DNA of 64,000 bases from Darksidea phi (Eukaryota > Ascomycota > Dothideomycetes > Pleosporales > Lentitheciaceae), in assembly GCA_030770425.1 (NCBI GenBank), contig JASJFT010000182.1, positions 29,869-93,868 on the forward strand, in the 5' to 3' direction. The position numbers and the translations under genes are program-made. Shown piece after piece: positions 34,751 through 47,000 of this stretch. The stretch's first letter is position 1; each line of letters starts with the position of its first letter. The notes under the pieces were generated by a model that was not told the DNA's origin, searched no databases, and saw nothing but the letters and a program-made list of their open reading frames with translations.

Positions 34751-37700
34751 ATATCTAAAATAATAGAAAGAAGGTAAAAATTAGTTATAAAGATATACTA
34801 TTATTAAAAGAAAGCTAAAAAGAAGGACTATAAGAGGTACTAAACTAGAAACTATCTATTAAAGCTAGAAAGACGATAGATCTAGGTTAGAAACGAGCGA
34901 ATAGCTTATTCTCTTAATAGAAGAAAGAATCTAAATCTAATAAATATTATCCTATATTTTAATATAAGTCTAGAAAATACTAGGATAAAATTTAAGAACT
35001 AGATAATAACCCTAATAATTAGATTATCTATAATAATAAGCTAAAAAACTAGATTATTATTAGCTATATAAGAGTCGTACTAATAAGAGTATCTAAAAGA
35101 TAACTCTATAAATTATATAAGAAAATATCTAATAACTAACTAGATTAAAAGTAGATATATAGATTTATAAATAGAAGGTCTAAGCTATAATAAATAGTAG
35201 AGTAAAGTTTATACTTCTATTATTATAGATAGTAAAGAAATATAGAATTTTCTACTAAACTAAAATAAAATTTATATAAGTAAAACTTAGAAATAGATTA
35301 TCTATAGAATATAAAGAAGATATAATTTATCTTAAAATATAAAAAGTAACCCTAAAAGTAAAGAATATTAGAGACTATTATAGATTTAATATTATAGAAA
35401 TCGGAGATATTAATATAATTATTAGTTATAATTAGCTAGTAAAATATAATCTATAAATAAATTAAAAACTATATAAAGTACTAGACTATAAGTAAGTAGT
35501 TTAAATTATAGGAATTAAAAGACTAGATAGATCTAACTACGAGATCTAGTATATACTCTAAAAAGAAAGAATAGACTTAATTTTACCTTATAAGATTATA
35601 AGAATTTATAAGAAGAATTTATAAAGAGTTAGTATTATTATAGTATAAAGAGTTACGACTATATAGAAAGAACTATAATTAATAATATCTTAAAATTATA
35701 AGAAATTCTAAGAGTTATTTAAAGAATATCTAGATATAGACTTACTAGAGTACTAGAAATAGAATTATAAGATATACCTAGAAGAAGGTATAAAACTTAA
35801 GTCTAGACCTATATACTCGTTAATAGTAGATTAATAAAAAGAATTAAAAGAGTATCTTATAAAGAACCTAAAGAGGAAATATATTAGAGAAAATTAGAGC
35901 TTTATAGTATTACTAGTTCTATTTATTTTAAAGAAGAATAGAAAGTTATAACTTTATATAGACTATAAACGTTTAAATAATATTATAAAAAAAAAAAAAT
36001 ATTTACTACTACTAATTAGAGAACTTATAGACTAGCTTTAAGAAGTTAAGTAAATTATAAAATTCGATATTTAAGAGAAATTCTATAGAATTTAAATAGT
36101 AAAAGAATATAAAAAGTATACGGTATTTAAGACCTAATATAAACTCTACGAGTATAGAGTTATACTATTTAAACTAATAAATATACTAATAATATTTTAA
36201 TTAGTTATTAATAGGATATTAAATAAATACTTAGATATATTTTATATAGTATATCTAGACGATATTTTTATATATAGTAAAGAAATACTAGAGGAATATA
36301 AAGAATATATAAAGAAAGTACTATAAAAGTTATAGTAAAATAGATTACTACTTTACCTAGATAAATATAAATTCTATAAAATAGAAACTAAATATCTAGA
36401 TTTTATTATTTTATAAGAAGAAGTATTTATAGATCTTAAGAAAGTATAAACTATAAGAAAATAGCTAACTCTAATATTAATTAAAGATATATAATTCTTT
36501 TTAGAATTCGCTAACTTCTATTAAAAGTTTATTAGAGACTACTTAAAAATAGTAGCTCTACTTATAGAGATAACTAAGAAAGAAAAAAAATTCTAATAGA
36601 ACTAAGAATAATAGAAGACTTTTAATAAGCTTAAGAATTTATTTATATTAGTATTTATATTATAGATATATAACCTAATAAAGCCTCTTAGAGTAGAAAC
36701 AGACGTATTAGACTATATATTAGGAGTAATACTTACCTAATAAGAGGAAGATAGAAAATAGAGACTAGTATTCTACTACTTACGTAAGTTTAGTAAGAAA
36801 GAAATAAACTATAATATTTATAATAAGAAACTTAGTACTATTATATTAGTATTTAAATAATAGAGACTATAGCTTATAGGAGCTAAGTATAAGATTAAGG
36901 TTATTATAGATTACTAGAATCTTATAAGTTTTATAACTATAAAGAAACTTAATTAATAATAATTCTAATAATTAGAATTACTAGTAGACTACGACTTTAA
37001 GATAAGTTACTAACTAGGAATACTAAATAAAGTAGTAAATACTCTTAGTAAAAGATTAAACCTTCAAGGTACTAATAAACCTATTATATATAAACTAGTT
37101 CTATAAAAGAAGTCTAATAAAACTCTTATTTATAACTATATAAGACTAGTAAAAATTATAATAGTAGTAGATATTAAGAAAAAATAGTAAAAAAGGACTT
37201 AAGAACTTATCTAAGGAAGTAATAGAGGAGTAGAAGAAGATAAAATACTCTTTAATAGAGAAGAATACTTTACTCTAAAGAATAACTTAGAGATAAAACC
37301 CTATATATTATTAAATCTTAAAGGAAATCTTATATAGGAAATCTATAAGAGTAAAATACTAGAATACCTAGAAATTAATAAAATAGTTAAATATATAGAT
37401 AGAGAATATCTACTTACTAATATAAGAGAGAAAGTTTAAAAAGTAATAGATAACTATTTAGAATATTTTAAGAATAAATCTAAGAGATATAAGTCCTATA
37501 GATTACTCTAACTACTAGTACTATCTATATAACTATAGACTTACGTTATAATAGACTTTATAGTAAAGCTACTACTATTATTAAAACTAAAATTAGGAAG
37601 ATTATATAATATAATTATAGTAATTATAAACTAATTAATTAAAGTAATATACTTTATTCTAATAAATAAAGTAATTATAGTAGAAAATATAGCTTATAAG

Positions 37701-38600
37701 ATTAAGAGAATACTTATTACTAATTATAAATTATTAGAATAGATTCTTATAGATAGAGATAAATTATTTACTTTAAAATTTTAGAGTATACTACTTATAA
37801 AACTAGAAATTAAAAGAAAGCTATTAACTAGCTTTTATCTATAGATAGATAGTTAGATAGAATAAATAAACTAAATACTAAAGGAGTATCTAAGATTTTA
37901 TATTAATAAGTTATAGAATAACTAGGTTAAACTATTACTAATAGTATAACTAGTATATAATAGTAAGAAGTCTATAATAACTAGATACTTATTATACTAT
38001 ATAAATTATAGATATAAGTTAATAACTTATAAAGATCTAAAGAATATTAAGAGTATATCTACTAGGGTAGAAGAGAAGATCTATTTAATATAAGAATTAT
38101 ATAAAGAACTTAATATATAGATAGTACGTAGGAATCTTATAATAGCTAAAATAGTAAATAAAAGAAGGCTCGAGGGACTAATCCTTAAGAGGGGGGATAA
38201 AGTTTTTCTTTTATAATAAAATCTAAAAACTAAACGACTATATAATAAACTAAATAATTTATAAATCGAACTATTTAAAATTAAAGAAAAAATAAAACTA
38301 GTTAACTATAGACTAAAACTAGCTAAAGATATAAGGATATATCCGGTATTCTATATATTATTACTAGAACTAGTACTAGAAGATACTAAAGTAGCTACTA
38401 ATATCGAGCTTAAAGATAAGAAGTATAAAGTTAAGAAAATTTAAGAACTATAAAAGTTTAGTTATTAGTAAAAATATTTAGTTAAATAAATAGGATAGTC
38501 TACTAACTAGAATATATAAGAACTAATTAAGAACCTATAGAACTATTAAAGATTAGTTAAATAGTATTACTAGAAGTACCTAGAGACAGAGGCTCCTAAT
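34750..38600 (+). pseudogene. Family D pol (D2): RT, RNase H, integrase, chromodomain
   Basis: Reverse transcriptase about 35920-36400, with the catalytic YLDD box intact at 36252-36263 (D1 has YLDN). RNase H about 36690-37060, integrase about 37330-37990 (IIDFIVKL near 37545, DRDKLF near 37755), chromodomain about 38415-38580. Many in-frame stops. The retained YLDD shows that RIP hit this copy differently from D1. Confidence 0.85.
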
Positions 38601-38679
38601 TATCTAAAAAGAAGAAGTTAGTAGACTTATATAGTAAGAGTTACTATAGTAACTTAAGTAAGTTAGAAGAAGTAGAATA

Positions 38680-39345
38680 TTTAGCTTTCTCTTACTCTAA
38701 TTAATCTAGTTTCTTAAGAGACGTAAGCTTATAATAGTATATTTTAATATTATAATACTTTAGATTCTAAAGCTACTTTAAAAGACGGGCTTCGCGAGTA
38801 TAAAGTTTAGTTATTTAAATAAAAGTTTTATTATAGATAGAACGTATAGTATCTAGCTTAGTCTAAAGATTAAATTTCTATTTATCTATCTTTACTTAAT
38901 CTTTCTTAATTACTACTAGGTTATACTTTAATCTATAACGGACGTATTTTATATAAAAACTAGACTAAAGATTAATATAATAAGTTCGAAGAGGCTATAT
39001 AGTATAATAATAGAAATAGAGTATTAGTATAGAATAAGAATAAGTAAATAGATAATCTATAAAATAACGATAATATTTAGAACGAGTTATTATAGGAGTC
39101 TTAGATATTATTAGAACCTAGGAAGTTAATTAAGAATAGAGGGTAGTTAACCCTATATAGATAGTAGATCAATTACTCTTATATATTATCTAAAAGATAG
39201 AATAACTATAGCCCTAGATAGGCTATATAGTATATATATATAGGATATAGTATAGTTTAAAAAAAGAAACCTACTAAGTAAGGATACTACTAGCTAGGGT
39301 ATAGTAGATATAATAAAATCTTTAAGAATAAAGCTTAGAAGAAGG
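38680..39345 (-). pseudogene. Antisense frame of family D (D2)
   Basis: Minus strand. Best read at about 38680-38860: YNKTFI, ITKLYTREARLLK, LKYYNIKIYYYKLTSLKKLD, EKAKYS, matching D1 residue for residue apart from conservative or RIP-type changes. Stops are at Gln-like sites. Leu/Lys/Glu/Arg-rich, probably helical. Function unknown. Confidence 0.55.
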
Positions 39346-39352
39346 AAGCGAG

Positions 39353-39787
39353 TATTATAATCCTAGGATTAGAAGGATATAGAATAAGCTCTAACGTAGC
39401 TAGAATAACTAAGCCTTACTTAGTTAGTAATTTAATATTATATAACTTAGAAGTTATAGAAGTTACTAAGATAACTACTTCTATAACCTCTATAGAAGTT
39501 ATAGAAGCTATAGAAGTTACTACTTCTACTACTACTACTACTACCTTAAGGAATAAGAATAGGTATAAGAGAGTAGAGAATCTCTTAAACTTTCTATTTT
39601 AATTCCTTATAGTTAATTCTCTTTAGTTTATCTAATACTTATAGATAAGATTAAATCTTTTCTTAAATAGTTATTCTAGTAATAGAATTTATTAACTTAA
39701 TCTTAATTTATTAAAATCTAATAGTACGATAAACGTACTATTAGCTTTAACCCGGATTCTATATTAAAGTATATATAACGTATAATA
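39353..39787 (+). repeat. 3' LTR of D2 (435 bp)
   Basis: Gap-free partner of 32341-32775; ends cgtataata followed by target copy ataag. Confidence 0.93.
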
Positions 39788-39792
39788 ATAAG

Positions 39793-41050
39793 CTAACTCT
39801 TCGGCCTAGTATACTTATTTAGATAAGAGTATCTTTATAATTATAAAATATCTTAGATTATTATAGTTATATAGTATATAGATAGTATTTAAAGTATATT
39901 TAAGATAGTATTACTACTATTTAAAGATTTCTATAATAATAAATAACTCTTTATTATAAGTATTCTACTAAACCTATAATCTAATAAACTTATAACTAAA
40001 GAATATAACTAGTTTCTAGTATTTTTTTATTAAGAGTACTATTATTTATAGTTATAATAGAATAGCTACTATAGTAAACTTAGAAGTATCTATAATAATT
40101 ATTATAGATTTTACTAGATTAAAGTACTAAAGAATAGGGATTCTTATAAAGAGCTTATAGAGTATAAAAAATATATTATATATATCTTTTAGCTAAAACT
40201 AAAGGACATACTATTTTATAAAATCTTTCTTAATCTTTTTTAACTTTTTTACTAATATATTCTTACTAGAATCTTATTAATCTAGTATTAGATTCTACGT
40301 AGAGGTTATATATTCTAGAAGTAAGTAAATAATATTTAAGTAGTTATATATAAACTATTAATAAAAGTTTATAAATCTAAGAAATACTTAGATATTCTAA
40401 TAGCCTTTAGGCTCTAGCTACTCTTTAATTATTTAAACCTATACTAGGTCTATAACTACCCTATAAGGGGTTACTATAAAGCTAAAAAACTCTACTAACT
40501 TTATAGAGAAGGTATACTTTAAGACTTTATAATAGAGTTTCTAATTATATAATCTTTTAAGGACTTTATAAATATATTATTTATAATCCTCCTCCTCTTT
40601 AGAGTATATAAGAATATTATCTAAATAAATAATATATATTTTATTTAATAGACTACTTAAGACTTTATAGATATATAACTAAAATATAGTAAATACGTTT
40701 ATAAGATTAAATAGTATTACTAGATATTTAAAATAGTCGTAGTATATTTTAAATACTATTTTCTACTTATTACCCTTCTTAATATATAATTAATAATATA
40801 TCTTATAGAGATTAAGTTTTATAAAGATCTTAGTCCTAGATAACTAGTCTAGTATCTCGCTTATAAGGGGTATAGGATAATAATTTTTAATTATTATCTT
40901 ATTTAAATCTCTATAATTAATATATAATTAAAGTATACTATTAGCTTTAGGTATAAAAAGTATTAGAGTCCCTACTAAAAACTTATTAGGCCGAATCTAC
41001 CCCTTTTCTAGAGAGTTATTAAGATATTCTTTTAAAATTTTAAATTCTCT
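39793..41050 (-). pseudogene. Family E reverse transcriptase and RNase H (pol, first part)
   Basis: Minus strand. The RT opening FIPKANSILQLYINYRDLN-like stretch lies about 40880-40975, with the catalytic box YLDN (Asp to Asn) at 40616-40627 followed by ILIYSKEEED. RNase H-like sequence follows to about 39850 (KYTLNTIYILYNYNNL-like near its end). The frame then meets the D2 insertion at 39792. The order RT-RNase H here, integrase on the far side of D2, is the normal Ty3/gypsy order. Confidence 0.82.
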
Positions 41051-43790
41051 TCTAGAGAGATTATAAATAAGTAGATTTAATAATATCTTTTTCTTTTTAA
41101 AATTAATAGTATAATCGTACTCTAAGTTAGGAGTAATTCTACTAGTAAGCTTAGAACTAAAGTATCGAAGTTAATTATAAAAGTATTTTAATACCTTTAT
41201 AACTTCCTTAGAGTTAATTTTCTTATTAGAATTATTATAAAAAGTATCTAAATAGTTCTTAAACTTTTATTACCTTTTTTAATAAAGAGCTACGACCTTT
41301 TATAGAGGGGTATTTATTATTAATACTATAACCTAGAAGACTATAGTCTTAGATAGTTATATTAGTTTAGGGTATTACTTTATATAATAAGCGAGGTAAT
41401 TATAAAATTATAGAATCTAGTTTTTTAACTAAAGTAGACTCTACTTATTTTAATATTAAGTATTTTAAGACTTATTACCCCCTAAAGTTTATATCTTATT
41501 AATAGATATCTATAAACGTTCTATAACCTCTACTATATTAGAGAATTAGAATTAATACTCTTCTTTACTTATAAGTAATTAAGTATAAAAGCTTCTTAGG
41601 TATAATATATATACTTTCTTCTTAGGTTATAGCTATTATATTAAGTTATTAGATATTACCTTAACTTTAATATACTTAGCTACTATACTTCTATCCTATT
41701 ACTTAAAAGATTCCTTTTAGTAATCTATTTAAGGGTCTATCTTATATAGCTATAGCTAGTTAAGAATAAGATTATAGCTATTTATAGGAATAGCCTAGAA
41801 TATTTAAGAATCTATTATTCTTATTATATCTTAAAAATCCCGTATTATTATTATAATAATATATAGCTCTTCTAGATATAGTAGTATACTAGAGACTTAA
41901 TATATTTATAGCTTTATACGTAATAACGTCTTAAGAAGATTCTACTATAGTATAAAGTTCTCTCTAATAATATTTAAGTTTAATTCTATATTAAAAAGGT
42001 CTTAGGCCTATATTAGAATATCTATAGGAAGGTATATCCCTATATTACTAGTAATCTATAAGGATTTACTATTAGTATTTAGTCCTAGTAGTATTACGGT
42101 AATATTAATAACTAGAGCTTATCTTTTTTTAAGAATAAGTTAGCTTTCTCTTCTTAAGTTTTATCTAATCTATTATTACCTTTAGAGCGATACTTCTAAT
42201 AGTTCTTCTTTTAGTTAATCTCTAATTAGAACGTTAACGCTATACTTTTAGAGTATAACGGGGTTCTTAATAGAAACTATTTAGTATTACTCTACTAAGA
42301 GGGCTTCTAATTCTATTTCTTCTAGCTAGAATTACTTAAAGCTACTAAAGATATAGTATACTTTCTACTTATAGTTAAATTAAAGTCGGAAATCTTTAGA
42401 AGAGTAGTTAGTATAAAGATAAAGTATACTACTATCTCCACGTTCTATAAGGTATATTTAAACTATAATTAAGTTTATATATTCTTAAACTAGCTACCTC
42501 TTTATATCTTATAACGTAAGAATTCTAAGTACTTATTCTATACTAAAGATATCTTTAATATATCTAGGCTTATATTACTACTATAAGACTTTACCTCTAG
42601 GATAGCTTTACGAGTTATAAAATAGTTAATAAAGAAGTTAAAGCTATTATTCTAGTATTATTCGATATTCTAAAACTTAAAGTAGTTATTAAACTTTATT
42701 AAAATAGGGTTCTTTATAAGACTCTTAAGCTTCGTCTATAACTAGGGCTATATAATAACTTCGTCGTTATTAATAGCTTAAACTAGTAGATTATAATATA
42801 TATTATTCTTAATAAGTATTATAACCTATATAGTATATTTAAAAGTATTAATAGTAGTAAAGTTAATTTAGAAGAGACTATTAATATCTCTAATCTAATA
42901 GTCTATAGCTTAAGTTATTAGGGTTTTCTTTAATAAGTTTAATATAAGAAGGTCCCTAACCTTAATTAGATTAAATAGCCCTTAATAAGTATCGTCTATT
43001 AGGGGTAGACTAATTATAGTCTAAAAGGTTACTATAGCTAGTTCGAAGGCTATTTAGACTATAATAAGATCTACTTATATAGCCTCGATTTAATCGACTA
43101 GTATACTCTAGCGTTAAAGGTTAAGTAGTATTTATACTACCTTAACTAAAAGTACTTTACCTAAGACTAGAGTATAGATAGATATAATACGAGCTATACC
43201 TAGGTAATAACTACCTATTAGAGTATTATTAGCTCCTAATATAGATAGTATAGTAGGAGTTAAAGATTAATATAGTTAGAATCTACTTATACGAGTCGTA
43301 TTTTCGTAGCTAGATATCCTATTATTTTCTCTTATAGATTAGTAGTCCCTATTAGTTATAACTATTATTAAGATTTTATTAAAAGATAGTAGTTTATTAG
43401 ATATCTCTAAGGTATTTCTACTATTATACTATATACGAGTTATAGGGGTTTTAGAGATATATTAATCCTTTTAAATATTTTTAGGGTTAAATAGGTCCCC
43501 TAGCTAGTAGTTATTCTTATTATCTAATTCTAGTTCTTAAACTCGTTACTTACTAAACTTAGAGTACTACTAGTATACTTTATCGACTAGCTATACGTCG
43601 GGATTATTTCGTCTACTAGACGGATAGGTACTAGAGTAGGTATTCTTCTTTAAGTAGATAGTACGAGAAGATATACTAATAGCTTTAAATAAATATTATA
43701 TAGTATAATTAATAAGAACTTTTAAAGTATTAGCTTTTAACGTCGACGCTATACTACTAGTCCTTAAAAAGAAGTAGAAAGGATTCGAAT
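41050..43790 (-). pseudogene. Family E gag and protease region (poorly resolved)
   Basis: About 2.7 kb between the 5' LTR and RT. It must hold gag and protease by position. A frame on the minus strand around 41750-42200 resembles the linker after retropepsin (ITSNIGIYLPIDILI, NIIRENFIL). I could not place the DSG box or a zinc knuckle with confidence. Confidence 0.5.
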
Positions 43791-43976
43791 TATAAGATAC
43801 GTATAAATAGATAGATATAGAAATACTAAGGTAGTAAAAGAGTTATATTCGAATAGAGATAAGACGAATTCTTAAGAAGATATAATAGTAAGATATAGAA
43901 CTATATAGAGTCTAATATATAACTATAATTAGGTCGATAATAATCTAAAAGTCCTCTAATAGAAGTAGACGTAATA
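43791..43976 (-). repeat. 5' LTR of E (186 bp)
   Basis: Starts tataagatacgtataaatag, ends gtagacgtaata, then target copy ttctt (43977-43981). Confidence 0.92.
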
Positions 43977-43981
43977 TTCTT

Positions 43982-45081
43982 CTACTTAATAAATACTATT
44001 ACTAGTTCTTAATATATAGTAGTAAAGTATTAAACTAATTATAGATTATAAAGATTAAACTTAGATAGTTATTCTTTAAAGGGTTAAAATATAATAACTA
44101 GATAATAATTATATTTAGTATAAATAAGAAGTATTAACTAGTTAATAGAGATATATATTTCTTTAAGTTAAAAAAGATATACTAATATCTCTAATTATTA
44201 TATAAATAGAAAGAAGCTATATTTATACTAAGTCTAAATACTAGTCGAGTAGTTAGCTAGCTAGTATATAGAAAAATCGAAGTTTATACTAAGTAGTAAC
44301 TTTTCTATTTAGTTAAATTTATATACCCTTAATAATAGAAGCCCGTAGTATAGTTAAGAAGGTTAATAATAATTATTTAGTTATTACTTAATTCTTAGAC
44401 TAAGTAGCTTATTAATAGTATAAAGGGATTAATCTTAATCTAATAATAGTTTAATATCTAGTAATAGAGTACCTCTATAACCTAATTAGTATTTATATAA
44501 GAGAATAATTATTACTATACTTTTTATAAGCTAGTTAAATCTATTCTTTATTTTAAATATAATAATAAATTATATATAAGCTTCTATAATTAGATATAAA
44601 ATCTAAAGATAAATATATAAATAATTAATAATTAGAAGTTCTAGAAGATAGAGTATATTATTTATAAATTAATAGCCTATTAAATTTAAGAATATCTTCT
44701 ATAGAGGAAGCTTCTTAATAATAGTTAGTATTATAAAAAGAAGAATAAGGAGACTAGCTAGTTTAAATAGTACTACGGTTTATTTTATCTTTATAGAAAG
44801 AAGCTTTATAGTTAAAGATTCTATACTATTCTTAATAATATATAAAAGTATTTTATTTCTTAAATAATAGAGTATTATAGAGTAACTAATATAAAGTTAA
44901 TAAGGTCGTTTACTAATATAAAAGAGCTTAATAGAAAAAAGAACTACTTAGTAACTAGTAGTAATACGAATACTATTAAAATAGTAAATAATATTACTAA
45001 TAATAGATTATTAGCTCTTAAGAAGAAGGATTTAGAGAAGACTATAACTTTTTATTATATACTATAGAAATAATTAGTAAT
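43982..45081 (+). pseudogene. Family C gag, second part, and gag-pol junction
   Basis: Continues the gag of C-full after E. The region to about 44700 keeps a frame with stops at Gln/Trp (FFKLKKIYQYLQLLYKQKEAIF-like near 44160-44225, a Pro/Arg/Gln-rich-looking segment after 44330). From about 44700 to 45081 I see no assignable domain; it leads into the protease region at 52083 after A3. A zinc knuckle was not certain. Confidence 0.55.
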
Positions 45082-45086
45082 TAAGA

Positions 45087-45513
45087 TATTACGAATTATA
45101 TACGAACTATAGAATACTAACTAATAGAGATACCTAAGGTAGAATCTATTATAAGCTCTAACGAGGAATACGATACGAATCTTATAATTAAAGAATAGGA
45201 AGTTACGTAATAGATCTATAGATCTATAGTTCTTAGTAAATATAGATCCTATAGATCTATAGATCTATAGATTAGTAGATCTATTAGAGGATAGAGCTAT
45301 AGAGCCTATAGATTTAAGAAAACTAAATTAATATATAATAACTACGAATCTCCTAAATAGTCTTCTCTCTTATAGTTAATTCGAATCTAGATTAAATCTT
45401 ATCTTTTAATATAATTAAACTATTATCTATCTATTTTCTTTACTCTATTCCTATCTTAAGTATAAATCCTAAATAAGGCTAAATAACCTATTAGGCCCGG
45501 ACCCCGTTTAATA
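45087..45513 (+). repeat. 5' LTR of A3 (427 bp)
   Basis: Starts tattacgaattata (TGTTACGAA before RIP), ends ccccgtttaata. Contains repeated atagatct units near 45215-45290. Two bases after it comes ttaactatct (45516-45525), then agtaggtaggaatag; a primer binding site probably lies here. Confidence 0.94.
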
Positions 45514-45639
45514 CCTTAACTATCTAGTAGGTAGGAATAGCTAACTACGATAGTAAGAGAAGAAATCTAATAAAGTAGAGCGGTATAGCTATTAACTTAA
45601 GCCGAACCCTCTAAGATAGGAAGCTACTAAGAGTTTAGC

Positions 45640-47000
45640 TCTCTAGAAGAAAGTATAACTATAGAAAATTTTAAAAGAGTTATTAAAAATTAGTATATAT
45701 TTAAGAAAAGAAAAGATATATTAGAAGTCTAACTTATAAAATTAATTACCTAACTTTAGAAATATATAAGTAAACTATTAAAGCTTAGAAAACTAGAGAA
45801 GTTTAATAGAATAAGATCGAAGCTTAGGAGATTTTTAGCTAATATAGTAATCTACCTCGACCTTAATAGAATAAAGCTACCTATTAAGAGCGATAAAGTA
45901 TTATTTATAGTAGCCTAATTTATAGGAAAAGCTATTACTTAGTTTAAAATATATCTAAATAAATAATTACGACTACTCGAAGCTTAGTAGAGTAATAAGA
46001 TAAAGACTATCTTCTTAAGCTATAAGTACTTTAAGAATAAACTATATATTACCTTTAAAGATATAGACTTAGAAAGACTAGTAGAGTAAAAGATTATATA
46101 CCTTAGATAGACGAAATCTACTACGATCTATACGTCTAAGTTTAAATAACTTACTATAAAAATTTAATAGGAAGAAGTAGTTCTTATATTATAATACTAT
46201 AAAGGACTAAAAGATTATATCTATTACGAAATAATTTAAATAGAACGACCCTAAACTATAAGAGGACTAATCGAATAAGTTATTAAGATTAATAATAACC
46301 TCTATCTTTAGAACCTAAAAAGAAAGGGGAAGGTTAGATTCTATAAAAAGAAAAAGGAAGAAAAATACTATAGACTAGAGGTAATAGTCCTAGGGGCTAG
46401 TTTAGAATCTAAAAGGGGAAGATAGAATTCTAAGAAATAAGAGCTCTATAAAAAATAAGTATACTTTAAGTATAAGAAGTAAGGATACCTAATAAAAGAT
46501 TATAGATCTAGTCTAAGAAAAGAAAAATCTTAATATACTTAGTAAAGTAAGAAGAATAAAGTAGCTATAATATAAGAATATAATATTATATATTAAACGA
46601 CTTATATATATAACTAGTATAAGACGTACTACGAAGTTAAGTTAAATACTAGCTATTAGCTATAGAAATAGTAGGTAGCTATAACTTAGGAGTCTTAGAA
46701 AAGAGTTTCGTTCTTACTAGAAGTATAAGAAGAAGTACCTAAGGAAGACTTATCTACGGAATAGGAAGATTTTAATAATACTATAGATATACCTTTATAA
46801 ATAGTTAATAATAGTAATAAGTTCTTAGAACTAGAAGATAAAAATCTAGTTATAATATATAAGAATACTAGATACCTATAAATAATTCGACTATTAAAGG
46901 AAGAAATAGGACTAGTACTAGAACTTAATATAACTTATACTTAAGTCTTATAGTTTATAAAAAAAACTATAATATCTATAATAATATAGAGGATCTATAA
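45640..47000 (+). pseudogene. Family A gag of A3 (RIP-degraded)
   Basis: The frame starts after the leader (SLEESITIENFKRVIKNQY-like, about 45640). It passes a capsid-like region (KLEKFNRIRSKLRRFLANI, about 45790-45850, and FKQLTIKIQ, about 46140) to a zinc knuckle at 46462-46503. The knuckle reads Y-FK-Y-KK*G-Y-LIKD-Y, all four ligands now Tyr. An acidic stretch (EEVPKEDLSTEQEDF-like, about 46730-46770) follows. Gag/pol border uncertain. Confidence 0.78.

Larger units (their letters stand above)
32341..39787 (+). mobile_element. D2: complete Ty3/gypsy chromovirus, family D, inserted in E
   Basis: 7447 bp, identical in length to D1. LTRs 32341-32775 and 39353-39787 (435 bp each); perfect target duplication ataag (32336-32340 and 39788-39792). 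It splits E between RNase H (right) and integrase (left), which are contiguous in pol. Gene order as in D1. Confidence 0.94.
27937..43976 (-). mobile_element. E: complete Ty3/gypsy element, minus strand, carrying nested D2
   Basis: 186-bp LTRs (27937-28122 and 43791-43976), perfect target duplication ttctt (27932-27936 and 43977-43981). Without D2 and one target copy it is about 8.59 kb. On the minus strand: 5' LTR (right), gag-like and protease region, RT, RNase H, [D2], integrase, 3' region, purine tract (reverse of 28123-28140, agaaaagagggaggcta), 3' LTR. Inserted in the gag of C-full. Confidence 0.9.
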
